Of a DNA stretch of 64,000 nucleotides, positions 39,975 through 48,519 are shown piece after piece. The stretch is from Halarchaeum grantii (GTDB lineage Archaea; Halobacteriota; Halobacteria; Halobacteriales; Halobacteriaceae), in contig NZ_BMPF01000001.1 in NCBI RefSeq assembly GCF_014647455.2, forward strand, positions 806,001 to 870,000. Reading direction: 5' to 3'. How positions within the stretch are numbered: position 1 is the first letter of the stretch; each line of letters begins with the position of its first letter. Under the pieces are notes generated by a model. The model saw only the letters and a list, made by a program, of their open reading frames with translations. It was not told where the DNA came from and searched no databases. The position numbers and the translations under genes are program-made.

Positions 39975-39982
39975 CTTTAACG
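39975..39982 (-). promoter_or_regulatory. TATA box of tRNA-Pro
   Basis: CGTTAAAG on the minus strand, 26-33 bases before the tRNA 5' end at 39949. Confidence 0.45.
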
Positions 39983-40004
39983 CTTCCGAAAGGGTCTCTG
40001 GGGG

Positions 40005-40601
40005 TCAGTAGGACGTGTAGGCGTCGGTGTCGAGGTAGTTGTGCGCGACGGTGATGGCGTGGTCGGCGTGGAGGATTTCGGGGCCGACGCGGACGCGTTC
40101 GTCGCTCGAATCGGCGAGGTGCGTGGCTTCGGCGTCGGTGAAGTCGCGGTGGTCGGAGAGGACGAAGACCGGGTCCGCGGGTGGTTCGACGTCGGGGAGG
40201 GGGCGGCCGTCCTCGTGGAGTTCGAGGACGGTCCCGCGCGCGGCGGCGTCGTCGAGCGTGGGTTCGAAGCCGCGCTTCGAGACGTAGACGCCGGGGGAGG
40301 GGTTGGCTTCGCGGTGGCCGATGGCGTTCCCCTTGGCGTCGATGGCTTTGCGGAGCATCCCCGCGATGTTGCGCTCGTCGGGGTTGAGATAGCGCAGTTC
40401 GCTCCCCTCGAAGCGGACGGTGAGGTCGTCGGCGAGGACGAGCGACACCCGGACGTCCTCGCGGATGCCGTGCGAGAGGAACACCGCGGAGTTCACGCAC
40501 CGGCAGAGGACGTCGAGGCGGCCGGCGCCGCCCGCGAGGTCGGCGAGGTCGAAGTCGGCGGTGGTTGGGGCGTCGTGGCCGTGAACGACGAAGTGGCGCA
40601 T
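40005..40601 (-). CDS. trmY: tRNA (pseudouridine(54)-N1)-methyltransferase
   Basis: A 198-residue SPOUT methyltransferase that makes N1-methylpseudouridine at tRNA position 54, the archaeal counterpart of ribothymidine. It has [19 protein letters not shown] at the start, a [17 protein letters not shown] core, and the knot region [13 protein letters not shown]. Length is the usual 190-200. Pus10, which makes the pseudouridine 54 substrate, is 1.2 kb away in the divergent direction, with a membrane-protein gene between. Confidence 0.95.
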   Translation of the reverse strand: MRHFVVHGHDAPTTADFDLADLAGGAGRLDVLCRCVNSAVFLSHGIREDVRVSLVLADDLTVRFEGSELRYLNPDERNIAGMLRKAIDAKGNAIGHREANPSPGVYVSKRGFEPTLDDAAARGTVLELHEDGRPLPDVEPPADPVFVLSDHRDFTDAEATHLADSSDERVRVGPEILHADHAITVAHNYLDTDAYTSY

Positions 40602-40656
40602 ACGGGTTGGAGGGTGCGGAGTGTGTTGAACGCCGCGACTCGCCGGTCGGGTCGCG

Positions 40657-41664
40657 TCAGGCGGCGTCGCCCCCGTCGCCGTCCGCGTCGTCGTTCCGCG
40701 CGGCGGCGCGGCGCTCGGGGATCAGGTCGAGGCTCGTCTCGGTGTCGCCGAGGAGGAGGAGCGCGTAGTAGCGCAGATAGGCCTGTACGGGCGCGGAGAC
40801 GAGGCCGCCGAGGAGGAGGGTGGTGAGGAGCCCGAGGAGGAGGCCGGCGCCGAGCCACGTCCACGCGAGGGCGCCGCCCGCGCCGGCGAGCACGAACGGG
40901 AGGCCGAAGACGAGGCCGAGGACGAGCACCACGGGGACGAGCGCGATGAAGAGGACGATGGCGACGGCGACGCCGCCGACGAGCGTCAGCACGAGGTTCG
41001 CGACGAAGAAGACGCCGTACTCCTTCGGATGCGCGCGCAGGACGCCCCAGAAGTGCCGCCAGCCGGCGAGGACGCCGACGCCCTCGCGGTACATGATGGG
41101 GACGACGAACGCGCGCGTGAAGCCGAGGACGACGGCGACGCAGAGCGCGAGGATGACGCCGACGGGGAGCAGGAGGAGGAAGAGCGCGCCGACGGGGAGG
41201 CCGAGCAGCACGGGCGCGATGGCGAGCGCGAACACCCCGAGGACGAGAGTGCCGAGGAGGAAGCGGAAGGCGAAGAGGCGCAGGCCCTGCCCCCAGTGGT
41301 CGGCGAGGGTGGCGCGCAGTTCGACGTCGCCGGTGACGAGGGCGTCGACGAACGTGAACTCGAGGGCGGCGCCGATGACGGCGAACGCGACGCCGAGGAG
41401 GAGCGCGACTCCGAGGAGCGCCCACGCCCAGAGCGGGACGGTGGCGAGCACGTCACCGAGCGACCCGTGGGGGAGGCCGGCGTCCGGGACGGTCCCGACG
41501 TCGCCGGTGTTGACGTTCCCGGAGCCGGAGAACCCGCTACTGACGCCGCCGGTGAGGACGGCGACGAGCGCGAGTTTCAGCCACTCGACGGGAGTCAGCT
41601 TGCGGAGGAAGGCGGTCGTAGTCGAGAGCGCGTCCGTCACGTCGTCGACGGCGTGGAGGGCCAT
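40657..41664 (-). CDS. Polytopic membrane protein of unknown function (DUF7544-like)
   Basis: A 335-residue protein with about six membrane helices. After an N-terminal amphipathic segment, helices lie at about 28-45, 76-100, 130-170 (two), 215-240 and 255-305. The C-terminal tail is charged ([15 protein letters not shown]). The pattern [17 protein letters not shown] and [23 protein letters not shown] is seen in haloarchaeal families resembling DUF4013/DUF7544. It lies divergent from pus10 and upstream of trmY on the same strand. No substrate can be suggested. Confidence 0.72.
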   Translation of the reverse strand: MALHAVDDVTDALSTTTAFLRKLTPVEWLKLALVAVLTGGVSSGFSGSGNVNTGDVGTVPDAGLPHGSLGDVLATVPLWAWALLGVALLLGVAFAVIGAALEFTFVDALVTGDVELRATLADHWGQGLRLFAFRFLLGTLVLGVFALAIAPVLLGLPVGALFLLLLPVGVILALCVAVVLGFTRAFVVPIMYREGVGVLAGWRHFWGVLRAHPKEYGVFFVANLVLTLVGGVAVAIVLFIALVPVVLVLGLVFGLPFVLAGAGGALAWTWLGAGLLLGLLTTLLLGGLVSAPVQAYLRYYALLLLGDTETSLDLIPERRAAARNDDADGDGGDAA

Positions 41665-41762
41665 GCGGGGAGGGTTCGTCGACTGTGGGCAAAGGCGTTG
41701 TGCCGGGCGGCCGGCGACGGCGGACCGAAGGGTTCCTCCCGGCGCGCGTCGATACGTCGCGT

Positions 41763-43055
41763 ATGAGCATCCTTGAGGACGCGCGGGCCGTCGTGGAGAA
41801 CGGCCCGGTCTGCGACGCCTGTCTCGGCCGGCAGTTCGCCGACCGGAGCTTCGGGCTGACGAACGAGGAGCGCGGACGGGCGCTCAGAGTGAGCGTCGAG
41901 CTCGACGACGACGACCCGCACGACCCCGTCGAGACGGAGGCGTGCTGGGTCTGCGAGGGGCTGTGCGCGACGTTCGACGAGTGGGCGGAGCGCGCGGCGA
42001 GCGGCGTCAGCGACGTGGAGTTCGCGACCTATCAGGTGGGGACGCGCGCGCCGCCGCTCGTCGAGGAGAACGAGACGCTGCTGCGCGAGAGCGCGGGCCT
42101 CGACGACGACGGCGGCGAGCCGTTCAAGGCGGAGTTCAACCGCGAGGTCGGCAAGCGCGTCGGGCACCTCACGGACACCGAGGTGGACTTCGAGCGCCCG
42201 GACGTCCTCTTCGTCCTCGACGTCGCCGACGAGTCCGTGGACGTGCAGGTGAACCCGGCGTTCGTCTACGGCCGCTATCGGAAGCTCTCGCGGGAGATTC
42301 CCCAGACTGAGTGGCCGTGCCGGGAGTGCAACGGCACCGGGCGGCGCGCGGGCGAGCCCTGCATCCACTGCGACGGCACGGGCTACATGTACGCCGAATC
42401 CGTCGAGCAACTCGTCTCGCCCCCGATTCTGGAGGCGATGGACGGCGACGACTCCTCGTTCCACGGCGCCGGCCGGGAGGACATCGACGCGAAGATGCTC
42501 GGGACGGGTCGACCGTTCGTCGTCGAGGTGAAACACCCCCGGGCGCGCTTCCCGGACGTCGACGCCCTCGAAGCCGAGGTCAACGAGCACGCGGACGGGA
42601 AGGTCGAGGTCGAGGGCCTGCGCCTCGCGACCTACGACATGGTCGAGCGCGTGAAGGAGCTCGACGCGTCGAAGACGTACCGTGCGCGCGTGCAGTTCGA
42701 CGCGCCGGTCGACGAGGCGGCCTTCGAGACGGCGCTCGACTCCCTCGACGGCGCGACCATCGAGCAGAACACGCCCGAGCGCGTCTCGCATCGCCGCGCG
42801 GCGAAGACCCGTATCCGTGAGGCCTACGCGGTGTCGGGCGAGCTCGAGGACGAGACGCACGCGACCGTCGAGATCCACGGCGAGGGCGGCCTCTACATCA
42901 AGGAACTCGTCTCGAGCGACGAGGGGCGGACGGAGCCGTCGCTCGCCGGTCTGCTCGGGACCGCGTGTCACGTGATGGAACTCGACGTGCTCGCCGTCGA
43001 GGGCGAGGACGAGCCCTTCGGGGACCCGGATTTCTTCGTCGAGTCGGACGGATGA
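41763..43055 (+). CDS. pus10: tRNA pseudouridine synthase Pus10
   Basis: A 430-residue enzyme forming pseudouridine at positions 54 and 55 of archaeal tRNA. The N-terminal THUMP-like region has zinc ligands C17, C20, C61 and C64. A zinc-ribbon-like insert CRECNGTG (186-193) and CIHCDGTG (200-207), similar to DnaJ knuckles, sits before the catalytic domain; the catalytic Asp is in GAGREDIDAKMLGTGRPF. The insert is usual in archaeal Pus10. It overlaps rnhB by four bases (ATGA) and is close to trmY. Confidence 0.95.
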   Translation: MSILEDARAVVENGPVCDACLGRQFADRSFGLTNEERGRALRVSVELDDDDPHDPVETEACWVCEGLCATFDEWAERAASGVSDVEFATYQVGTRAPPLVEENETLLRESAGLDDDGGEPFKAEFNREVGKRVGHLTDTEVDFERPDVLFVLDVADESVDVQVNPAFVYGRYRKLSREIPQTEWPCRECNGTGRRAGEPCIHCDGTGYMYAESVEQLVSPPILEAMDGDDSSFHGAGREDIDAKMLGTGRPFVVEVKHPRARFPDVDALEAEVNEHADGKVEVEGLRLATYDMVERVKELDASKTYRARVQFDAPVDEAAFETALDSLDGATIEQNTPERVSHRRAAKTRIREAYAVSGELEDETHATVEIHGEGGLYIKELVSSDEGRTEPSLAGLLGTACHVMELDVLAVEGEDEPFGDPDFFVESDG

Positions 43056-43696
43056 CGCGGCGCTTCGGCGTGGACGAGGCCGGGAAGGGCCCGGTTCTGG
43101 GGTCGATGTTCGCGGCCGCCGTCGTCTGCGACCCCGAGGAGTTGCCGGACGGAATCGGGGACTCGAAGACGCTCGCGCCCGCGCGCCGCGAGGCGCTCGA
43201 CGAGCGGATTCGGGCAGTTGCGGACGTCGGCGTCGCCGAGGTCGGCGTCGAGCGCATCGACGACCCGGCGACCGACATGAACACGCTGACCGTGGCGGCG
43301 CACGCCGACGCCCTCGGGCGGGTCGCGACGGACGGCCTCGCGGGCGTCGTGGACGGCGGGGACGTGGACGCCGCGCGCTTCGGGCGCCGCGTCGCCGAGC
43401 GCGTGGACGCCGACATCGACCTCGTGGCCGAGCACGGCGCGGACGGCGCGCACGCCATCGTGGGCGCGGCGAGCATCGTCGCGAAAGTGGCGCGCGACCG
43501 ACACGTCGAGGCCATCGCCGAAGCGCACGCGGGCTACGACGTCGGGAGCGGCTACCCGAGCGACCCCGCGACGCGCGAGTTCCTCCGCGCCTACGTCGCC
43601 GAGACCGGCGGCCTCCCCGACTGCGCGCGCGAGTCGTGGGCGACGTGCGACGACGTCCTCGCGGCCGCCGAGCAGTCCGCGCTCGAGGAGTTCTGA
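43052..43696 (+). CDS. rnhB: Ribonuclease HII
   Basis: A 214-residue enzyme that cleaves RNA-DNA hybrids and single ribonucleotides in DNA. FGVDEAGKGPVLG carries the first catalytic Asp-Glu (D8 and E9). Further on are NTLTVAAH and the AHAIVGAASIVAKVARDRH block typical of RNase HII; the other acidic ligands fall in the DGG and PSDP regions. Its ATG overlaps the pus10 stop, so the two are coupled, and nucS follows 36 bases later. Confidence 0.95.
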   Translation: MTRRFGVDEAGKGPVLGSMFAAAVVCDPEELPDGIGDSKTLAPARREALDERIRAVADVGVAEVGVERIDDPATDMNTLTVAAHADALGRVATDGLAGVVDGGDVDAARFGRRVAERVDADIDLVAEHGADGAHAIVGAASIVAKVARDRHVEAIAEAHAGYDVGSGYPSDPATREFLRAYVAETGGLPDCARESWATCDDVLAAAEQSALEEF

Positions 43697-43732
43697 GCGC
43701 TTATGTGTCGCCCGCGCGACCGTGCGGACGGA

Positions 43733-44488
43733 ATGGGAGTCGAGCGATACGAGTCGCCGGACGCGGAGACGGTCGCGGACGTCGTCTCCACCGCGCTCCA
43801 CGAGGGCGCGGTGGTGACGGCCGAGGTGGCGTGCGAGGTGGAGTACGACGGCCGGACGAGCGGCTACCTCGGCCCGGGCGACCGCCTCGTCGTCGCGAAA
43901 CCGGACGGCACGCTACTGGTCCATCAGCCGACGAAGCACAAGCCCGTGAACTGGATGCCGACCGGCGGGACGATCGTCACCTCCGTCGCGGAGACGGCGG
44001 ACGAACCCGTCATCGTCGCGCGGCGCTCGAACCCCCGCGAGCGCGTGGAGGTGCGCGTCCGCGAGACGTACGGCCTCACCCGCTTCGACGCCGCCGACGC
44101 CGCCGAGTACGAGGAGTCCGGCACCGAGGCGGAGATGCACGAGTACATCGAGGCCCACCCCGAGGAGCTGGAGGACGGCCTCCGCATCGTCGAGCACGAG
44201 CGCGAGACGAAGTACGGCTTCATCGACTTCTACGCCGTCGACGCCGAGGGCACGCCCGTCGTCGTCGAGGTGAAGCGCGTGCAGGCGACGCTCAACCACT
44301 TCGACCAGCTGAAGCGCTACGTCTCGCTCTACGAGGACACCGGCGACGTCCGTGGCCTGCTCGTCGCTCCGTCGGCGTCGGAGCGCGTCGAGCGGGCGTG
44401 TCGCGACGCCGGGCTCGAGTTCGTCGCGCTCCCTGAGTTCGAAACGGACGCCACGCTCGGGAACGCGACGCTCACGGACTTCGACTGA
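43733..44488 (+). CDS. nucS: Endonuclease NucS/EndoMS, mismatch repair
   Basis: A 251-residue archaeal mismatch-specific endonuclease. An N-terminal beta-sandwich dimerisation domain is joined to a C-terminal RecB-like nuclease domain, with catalytic D165 (FIDFY), E179 and K181 (VVVEVKR) and QLKRYV. It cuts both strands at mismatches and works with PCNA; the C-terminal tail ATLTDFD could hold a PCNA-interacting element, which I cannot confirm. The ATG at 43733 is chosen over an upstream in-frame ATG at 43703. With rnhB it forms a DNA-quality group. Confidence 0.93.
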   Translation: MGVERYESPDAETVADVVSTALHEGAVVTAEVACEVEYDGRTSGYLGPGDRLVVAKPDGTLLVHQPTKHKPVNWMPTGGTIVTSVAETADEPVIVARRSNPRERVEVRVRETYGLTRFDAADAAEYEESGTEAEMHEYIEAHPEELEDGLRIVEHERETKYGFIDFYAVDAEGTPVVVEVKRVQATLNHFDQLKRYVSLYEDTGDVRGLLVAPSASERVERACRDAGLEFVALPEFETDATLGNATLTDFD

Positions 44489-44630
44489 GCGCCCACCGGG
44501 ACGCACCGACGACCGCGCGGTCGACGCTCCACGCGAGACCGGCGAGGGTGAGTCGGGCACCGACGACGGCGCCGCGCGCGTCCCGCGTCGCGGCGAGGTC
44601 GAGGAGGGCGTCACGGCTCGCGCGGTACAC
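44472..44630 (-). CDS. Possible small protein or gene remnant between secD and nucS
   Basis: The minus strand downstream of secD has a 52-codon frame from GTG 44630 to TGA 44472-44474, beginning VYRASRDALLDLAATRD and ending ASRWALSRSP. About 85% of its codons end in G or C, close to that of real genes here, and the coding-like reading extends back to the secD stop codon. It has no family I recognise and no clear Shine-Dalgarno, so it may be a real small gene, the tail of a lost gene, or chance. Confidence 0.25.
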   Translation of the reverse strand: MYRASRDALLDLAATRDARGAVVGARLTLAGLAWSVDRAVVGASRWALSRSP

Positions 44631-44693
44631 CTCGTCGTACGTGTCGGAGGATAGGCGGAACGTGAGCGACGGCCGAGAAAAGGAAGGGGTGCG

Positions 44694-46265
44694 CTACTTG
44701 CCCTCGTCGGTGAGGAGGTAGCGCAGGATGTCGCCGTAGGCGGGCCGCGTGATGAGCACGCCGATGAGGACGCCGAGGATGGTGACGAGCGCGAACCCGC
44801 GGAGGTCACCGAGCGAGAGGAACGCGAGCGGACTCATCGCGATGATGGTGGTCGCGGCGGCGCCGCCGATGATCCAGAACGCCTTCCGGAAGCGACTCTG
44901 GAAGACGCGCTCGGAGGACACCTCTTGGGTCGTCACCTCGTCGGCGATGATGACGAGGTCGTCCACCCCCGTCCCAATGACCGCGATGAACCCCGCGATG
45001 TGCGAGAGGTTCAACGAGAGACCGACGAGCGAGCTGAACCCGAGGAGGATGGCGACCTCACTGAGCGCGGTGACAAGCATCGGGAGCGCGACCTTCGCGC
45101 GGCCGTAGCGGAGGTAGACGACGAGGCTGACCGCGAGCGCGGCGATGAGGCCCGTGAGGAAGCTGAGGGGCTTGAAGCGCTCGGCGAGCGACGCGTCGAT
45201 GCTGTAGATGGTGCCCGAGTCGATGTTGAGGGGCGCGGGCAGCGCACCCGCGCGGAGGTCGACGGCGACCTGGCGGGCCTCACTCATCGAGTTCGTCTGG
45301 AGGACGAACGTCTTCGTCTGCTGGAAGTCGCCGCTCTCGATGGAGTTCGCGAGGTCTTGTCCCATGCCGGCGGAGTAGACGACGTTGCCGTCACGGACGT
45401 TCAGCAGGCAGTACTGCTCGCCGGGCGTGCCGTTCGGGTACCGGCAGCTCGAGATGCCGGCACTCGAGGTGTAGCCGTACGCCTGCATGTCGTCCGCGAA
45501 GGACTGCGCGGCGCTGTCCGTGAGCGTGATGGGGACGACGGGGACGCCGCGCTGCGTCGTCGGGTCGTTGATCTGCGAGGCCTGTAGCTGATCGTTCGAG
45601 AGGACGGTGTCGTTCACCTGCGCGCTCCCGTTCGCGGGGTGGTAGGCGACGATACGGACGTTCCCGCGACTGCTGACGAGTTCGCGGACCTGCGAGACGT
45701 TCGTGTTCGGCGCCTCGACGACGATGTAGTGTTCGCCGGAGGGCGTCGACTGCGCGGTGACCTCGGCGCCGGAGAAGCCGAGCGAGTTCACCTTATACGA
45801 GAGCGTCTCGATGATGTCGTCGCGGGTCGCCTGCGTGACGCCGTCGCGAACGTCATCGGCGCTCACGGAGAGACCGGCGCTCGTGAGGGCGCTCCGGAAC
45901 TGCGACTGGGTGACGTTCGTGAACACCTCGGCGGTGCCGGCGGAGTTGTTGTAGAGGCGGAGCTGAACGTCGGAGGCGGTCGTGGACGAGAGGTTCGCGG
46001 CGATGGTCTCCCGGAGTTCGTTCTGCGCCTGCTGGTCGGTGGGGACGTCGACGTTCTCGGCCGTGAGGCCGACGACGGGCGCGCGGACGCGCGTCCCGCC
46101 GGAGAGCTGGAGGCCGTACTGGAGGTTCGTCGCGCCCTGCGTGGCGGCGTTCCCCGCGCTCCCGGTGACGGGCGCGGCGCCGGGGACGAAGACGGCGCCG
46201 AGACTGCCGACGAGGAGGACGACGAGGAGGGCGACGCGCCAGTTGTCGCGGATACTCGGCGCCAT
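44694..46265 (-). CDS. secD: Protein translocase subunit SecD
   Basis: A 523-residue membrane protein. After the first helix (about 8-28) comes a large extracellular P1-like domain, then a group of helices in the last 170 residues. The RND-type membrane core with LVVYLRYGRAKVALPMLVTALSEVAILLG, VIGTGVDDLVIIADE and GFALVTILGVLIGVLITRPAYGDILRYLL is diagnostic. With SecF it uses ion-driven motion to help Sec export. The gene directly abuts secF, whose TAG precedes its ATG without a gap, implying coupled translation. Confidence 0.96.
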   Translation of the reverse strand: MAPSIRDNWRVALLVVLLVGSLGAVFVPGAAPVTGSAGNAATQGATNLQYGLQLSGGTRVRAPVVGLTAENVDVPTDQQAQNELRETIAANLSSTTASDVQLRLYNNSAGTAEVFTNVTQSQFRSALTSAGLSVSADDVRDGVTQATRDDIIETLSYKVNSLGFSGAEVTAQSTPSGEHYIVVEAPNTNVSQVRELVSSRGNVRIVAYHPANGSAQVNDTVLSNDQLQASQINDPTTQRGVPVVPITLTDSAAQSFADDMQAYGYTSSAGISSCRYPNGTPGEQYCLLNVRDGNVVYSAGMGQDLANSIESGDFQQTKTFVLQTNSMSEARQVAVDLRAGALPAPLNIDSGTIYSIDASLAERFKPLSFLTGLIAALAVSLVVYLRYGRAKVALPMLVTALSEVAILLGFSSLVGLSLNLSHIAGFIAVIGTGVDDLVIIADEVTTQEVSSERVFQSRFRKAFWIIGGAAATTIIAMSPLAFLSLGDLRGFALVTILGVLIGVLITRPAYGDILRYLLTDEGK

Positions 46266-47141
46266 CTACCGGCTCACCCCCTCGAACTTGTACCAGCGAA
46301 GCAGGCTGAGGTTGAGCATGTAGGTGTTCACGAGGTCGGTGACGAGGCCGAAGACGAGGACGAGCCCGATGCTCGTCAGGAGGTCGATACCGAAGAGGAA
46401 CGCGACGAGCGACATGACGGTCATCGCGGCGATGGAGGTCACGGTCATCGTCACGCCGGTTTTCATCGCCCGGTGGACGCTCTCGTAGAAGCTCCCGGAG
46501 CGTCTGAGGACGTGGTTCGTGAGGAGGATGTCGGAGTCCACGGAGTACCCGATGAGCATCAGGAGCGCGGCGACCGTCCCCAGCGAGAGCTGGATGCCGA
46601 AGACGTTCATGAGCGCGAGCGGGACGACGATGTCGCCGAACGCGGAGAGGACGACGGCGGCGCTCGGGACGAACGTCCGGAAGAGCACGAAGACGACGGC
46701 GGCCATGCCGACGAAGGAGCCGACGAGACCGTAGAGGGCGAGCTGCTGGGTGCTCGCACCGAACGTCGCCGAGGTGCTGGAGACGGAGACGACCTCGTAG
46801 TTCGCGGCGCGGGCCTGCTGCTGGAGCGTGGAGACGTCGACGCCGGACCCGAAGGTCACGAGGTAGGTGTCGGCGCGCGACGGGATCGCGCGGATGGACG
46901 TCGTGGACGTGGAGAACGCCTGTCTGATCGCGTCCTGCGAGGCGGCCTGCGCGGACGTCGCGTGAATCGTCAGTTCCGTTCCGCCCGTGAACGCGATACC
47001 GAGTCGGACGGGAGTACCGTAGAGGACGTACCACCCGGCGAGCACCAGCAGCGCGAGCGCGAGCACGCCGAGCGGGACGGCCGCGAGCTGCCGGTTCGAG
47101 TACCGGGTGTAGTCCACCTCCGGAACGTCGAACGAGGGCAT
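46266..47141 (-). CDS. secF: Protein translocase subunit SecF
   Basis: A 291-residue membrane protein with six predicted helices and a small periplasmic-type domain after the first. Motifs: the P4-like TFGSGVDVSTLQQQ segment, then FVLFRTFVPSAAVVLSAFGDIVVPLALMNVFG and LLMLIGYSVDSDILLTNHVLR, typical of SecF. It starts at ATG 47141 (MPSFDVPEVDYTRYS); a longer upstream reading is not credible. secF precedes secD, the reverse of the usual bacterial order. Confidence 0.96.
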   Translation of the reverse strand: MPSFDVPEVDYTRYSNRQLAAVPLGVLALALLVLAGWYVLYGTPVRLGIAFTGGTELTIHATSAQAASQDAIRQAFSTSTTSIRAIPSRADTYLVTFGSGVDVSTLQQQARAANYEVVSVSSTSATFGASTQQLALYGLVGSFVGMAAVVFVLFRTFVPSAAVVLSAFGDIVVPLALMNVFGIQLSLGTVAALLMLIGYSVDSDILLTNHVLRRSGSFYESVHRAMKTGVTMTVTSIAAMTVMSLVAFLFGIDLLTSIGLVLVFGLVTDLVNTYMLNLSLLRWYKFEGVSR

Positions 47142-47167
47142 ATGCGTTCGAGTAGCGGCGGGGTTTC

Positions 47168-47186
47168 GGATAAGACTTCGCTTATC
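47168..47186 (-). promoter_or_regulatory. secF promoter with inverted repeat around the TATA element
   Basis: GATAAG-N6-CTTATC (47169-47186) lies 28-45 bases before the secF ATG; its CTTATC arm on the minus strand is at the TATA position. The symmetry may be chance or a regulator site. Confidence 0.35.
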
Positions 47187-47240
47187 TCGATGGTCGCGTC
47201 GCCGTCGCGACCACAAGACTCATCTCCCCCGAGGGAACGC

Positions 47241-47852
47241 TCAGCGCATATCGCGCACGAAGCGCTCGGGGACGTAGGCGAGAACGGGGGCGGGCGTCGC
47301 GTGGACGAGGTGCTCGGCGAGCGCGACCATCGGCTTGCGGACCAGGGCGTACGCCACCGACACGCCGATGGCGGCGAGGACGGCCGTGCGGACCACGCCG
47401 GAGTAGGCGAGGTAACCGGGGATGGCGACGGCGACGCCGAGCAGGACGTCCTCGGGCGCGCCGTCGTAGCGGACGAGGCGGCGGGGCCGCCACCACACAC
47501 CCCGGAAGTGGTCGTAGACGGCTCGGTCGCTCGTCCCCTCCCACGGCCGGAGTTCGAGGCCGCCCCCGAGCGCGTCGCTGGCGGCGTGGACGGCGGCGGC
47601 GAGGACGAAGAGCGCGACGGCGAGGGCGACGGGGCCGCCGACGGCGACGTAGCCGCCGACGGCGAGGGCCGCGAGGAGCGACCCGTAGACGGGGAAGTGG
47701 AGCGTTTTGCGGTGGCCGGCGTAGAGGTCGAGGTCGGGGAACACACCACCGAGTATCCCGGCGGCGGCCACGAGGAGCGACCCCTCGCCGGTTATGGCGC
47801 TCGCGACGGCGGCCAGCAGGAGGCCGACGAGCGCGTGCGTCGTCGCCATCAT
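47241..47852 (-). CDS. Membrane-bound metal-dependent hydrolase-like protein (DUF457/YdjM family), second paralogue
   Basis: A 203-residue polytopic membrane protein with the same hallmarks as the gene at 15643-16200: MMATTHALVG at the start, GGVFPDLDLYAGHRKTLHFP, AVHAASDALGGGLELRPW and RYDGAPEDVLLG. The conserved His and Asp positions suggest metal binding, but no activity is known. It precedes secF on the minus strand only by position; the 99-base gap with its own promoter makes it independent. Confidence 0.87.
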   Translation of the reverse strand: MMATTHALVGLLLAAVASAITGEGSLLVAAAGILGGVFPDLDLYAGHRKTLHFPVYGSLLAALAVGGYVAVGGPVALAVALFVLAAAVHAASDALGGGLELRPWEGTSDRAVYDHFRGVWWRPRRLVRYDGAPEDVLLGVAVAIPGYLAYSGVVRTAVLAAIGVSVAYALVRKPMVALAEHLVHATPAPVLAYVPERFVRDMR

Positions 47853-47948
47853 TGTATAGTCGGATACGGGAGGTCAGAATAAAACCCTATCGCCGGCTCA
47901 CGGGGCGACGGCCGCCTCGCCGTACGCGTCGTCCCGGAAGAGGAGCGC

Positions 47949-48419
47949 CTACGGCAGGTAGCGGACGTTGACGACGCCGGGTTCGGAGCGGACTTCGACG
48001 CGCGTCGCGCCGACGCGCGCGGCGCGCTCGACGGTCGCCTCGTCGGCGACGACGTCCGCGACGGCCTCCTCCGTCGCGTCCTCGGGCACGGAGAGGACGT
48101 GTATCTCGCCGTCGCCCGCGCGCTCCTCGGTGGCGAGGTCGCCCTCAGCGAGGTCGGCGGCGAGCTCGCGGGCCTGCTGCGTGGGCGCCTCCTCGCTCTC
48201 GAAGACGTCGACCGTGTAGCGGTCCGCGACCTCGACGACGGAGTAGGTGACCTCCATGGGCGGGTCGGGCGCGACGGTCGCCTCGACGACCTCGCCGGCC
48301 TCGACGCCGGGGTTGTCCGAGAGGGTGTGGACCTGTCCGCCGTGGACGTCCGAGAGCATCGCCGAGGACTCCTCGGCGTGCGTCACGAGGAACGTGCTCG
48401 TCTTTTCTGAGTCGGTCAT
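47949..48419 (-). CDS. Haloarchaeal DUF5812-like protein
   Basis: A 156-residue acidic protein that I recognise as the haloarchaeal DUF5812 family: KTSTFLVTHAEESSAML, then VHTLSDNPG, VVEATVAPDPPMEVTYSVVEV and a C-terminal GVVNVRYLP. It has a predicted OB-like beta N-terminal half (about 1-75) and a ferredoxin-like C-terminal half, no signal and no membrane segment. It is divergent from pgi, with 100 bases between the starts. Function unknown. Confidence 0.8.
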   Translation of the reverse strand: MTDSEKTSTFLVTHAEESSAMLSDVHGGQVHTLSDNPGVEAGEVVEATVAPDPPMEVTYSVVEVADRYTVDVFESEEAPTQQARELAADLAEGDLATEERAGDGEIHVLSVPEDATEEAVADVVADEATVERAARVGATRVEVRSEPGVVNVRYLP

Positions 48420-48519
48420 ACCCGCGATAGGCCGCTCGGCCTTTTCCGGGTTTCGCCGCGTGCGGGCGCGTCACGGGCGGAGTGACAACCCTCTTGGTCC
48501 GCGCGTCGGAGAGTGAGGT

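Noticed and set aside
45639-47882. A 747-codon open frame antisense to secD and secF
   Set aside because: Both sense genes have clear membrane-protein motifs; the antisense reading is Arg/Asp/Gly-rich.
47899-47948. Coding-like 16 codons right after the DUF5812-like stop (ALLFRDDAYGEAAVAP)
   Set aside because: Too short to judge; the usual family C-terminus ends before it, and no stop-codon readthrough signal is visible.
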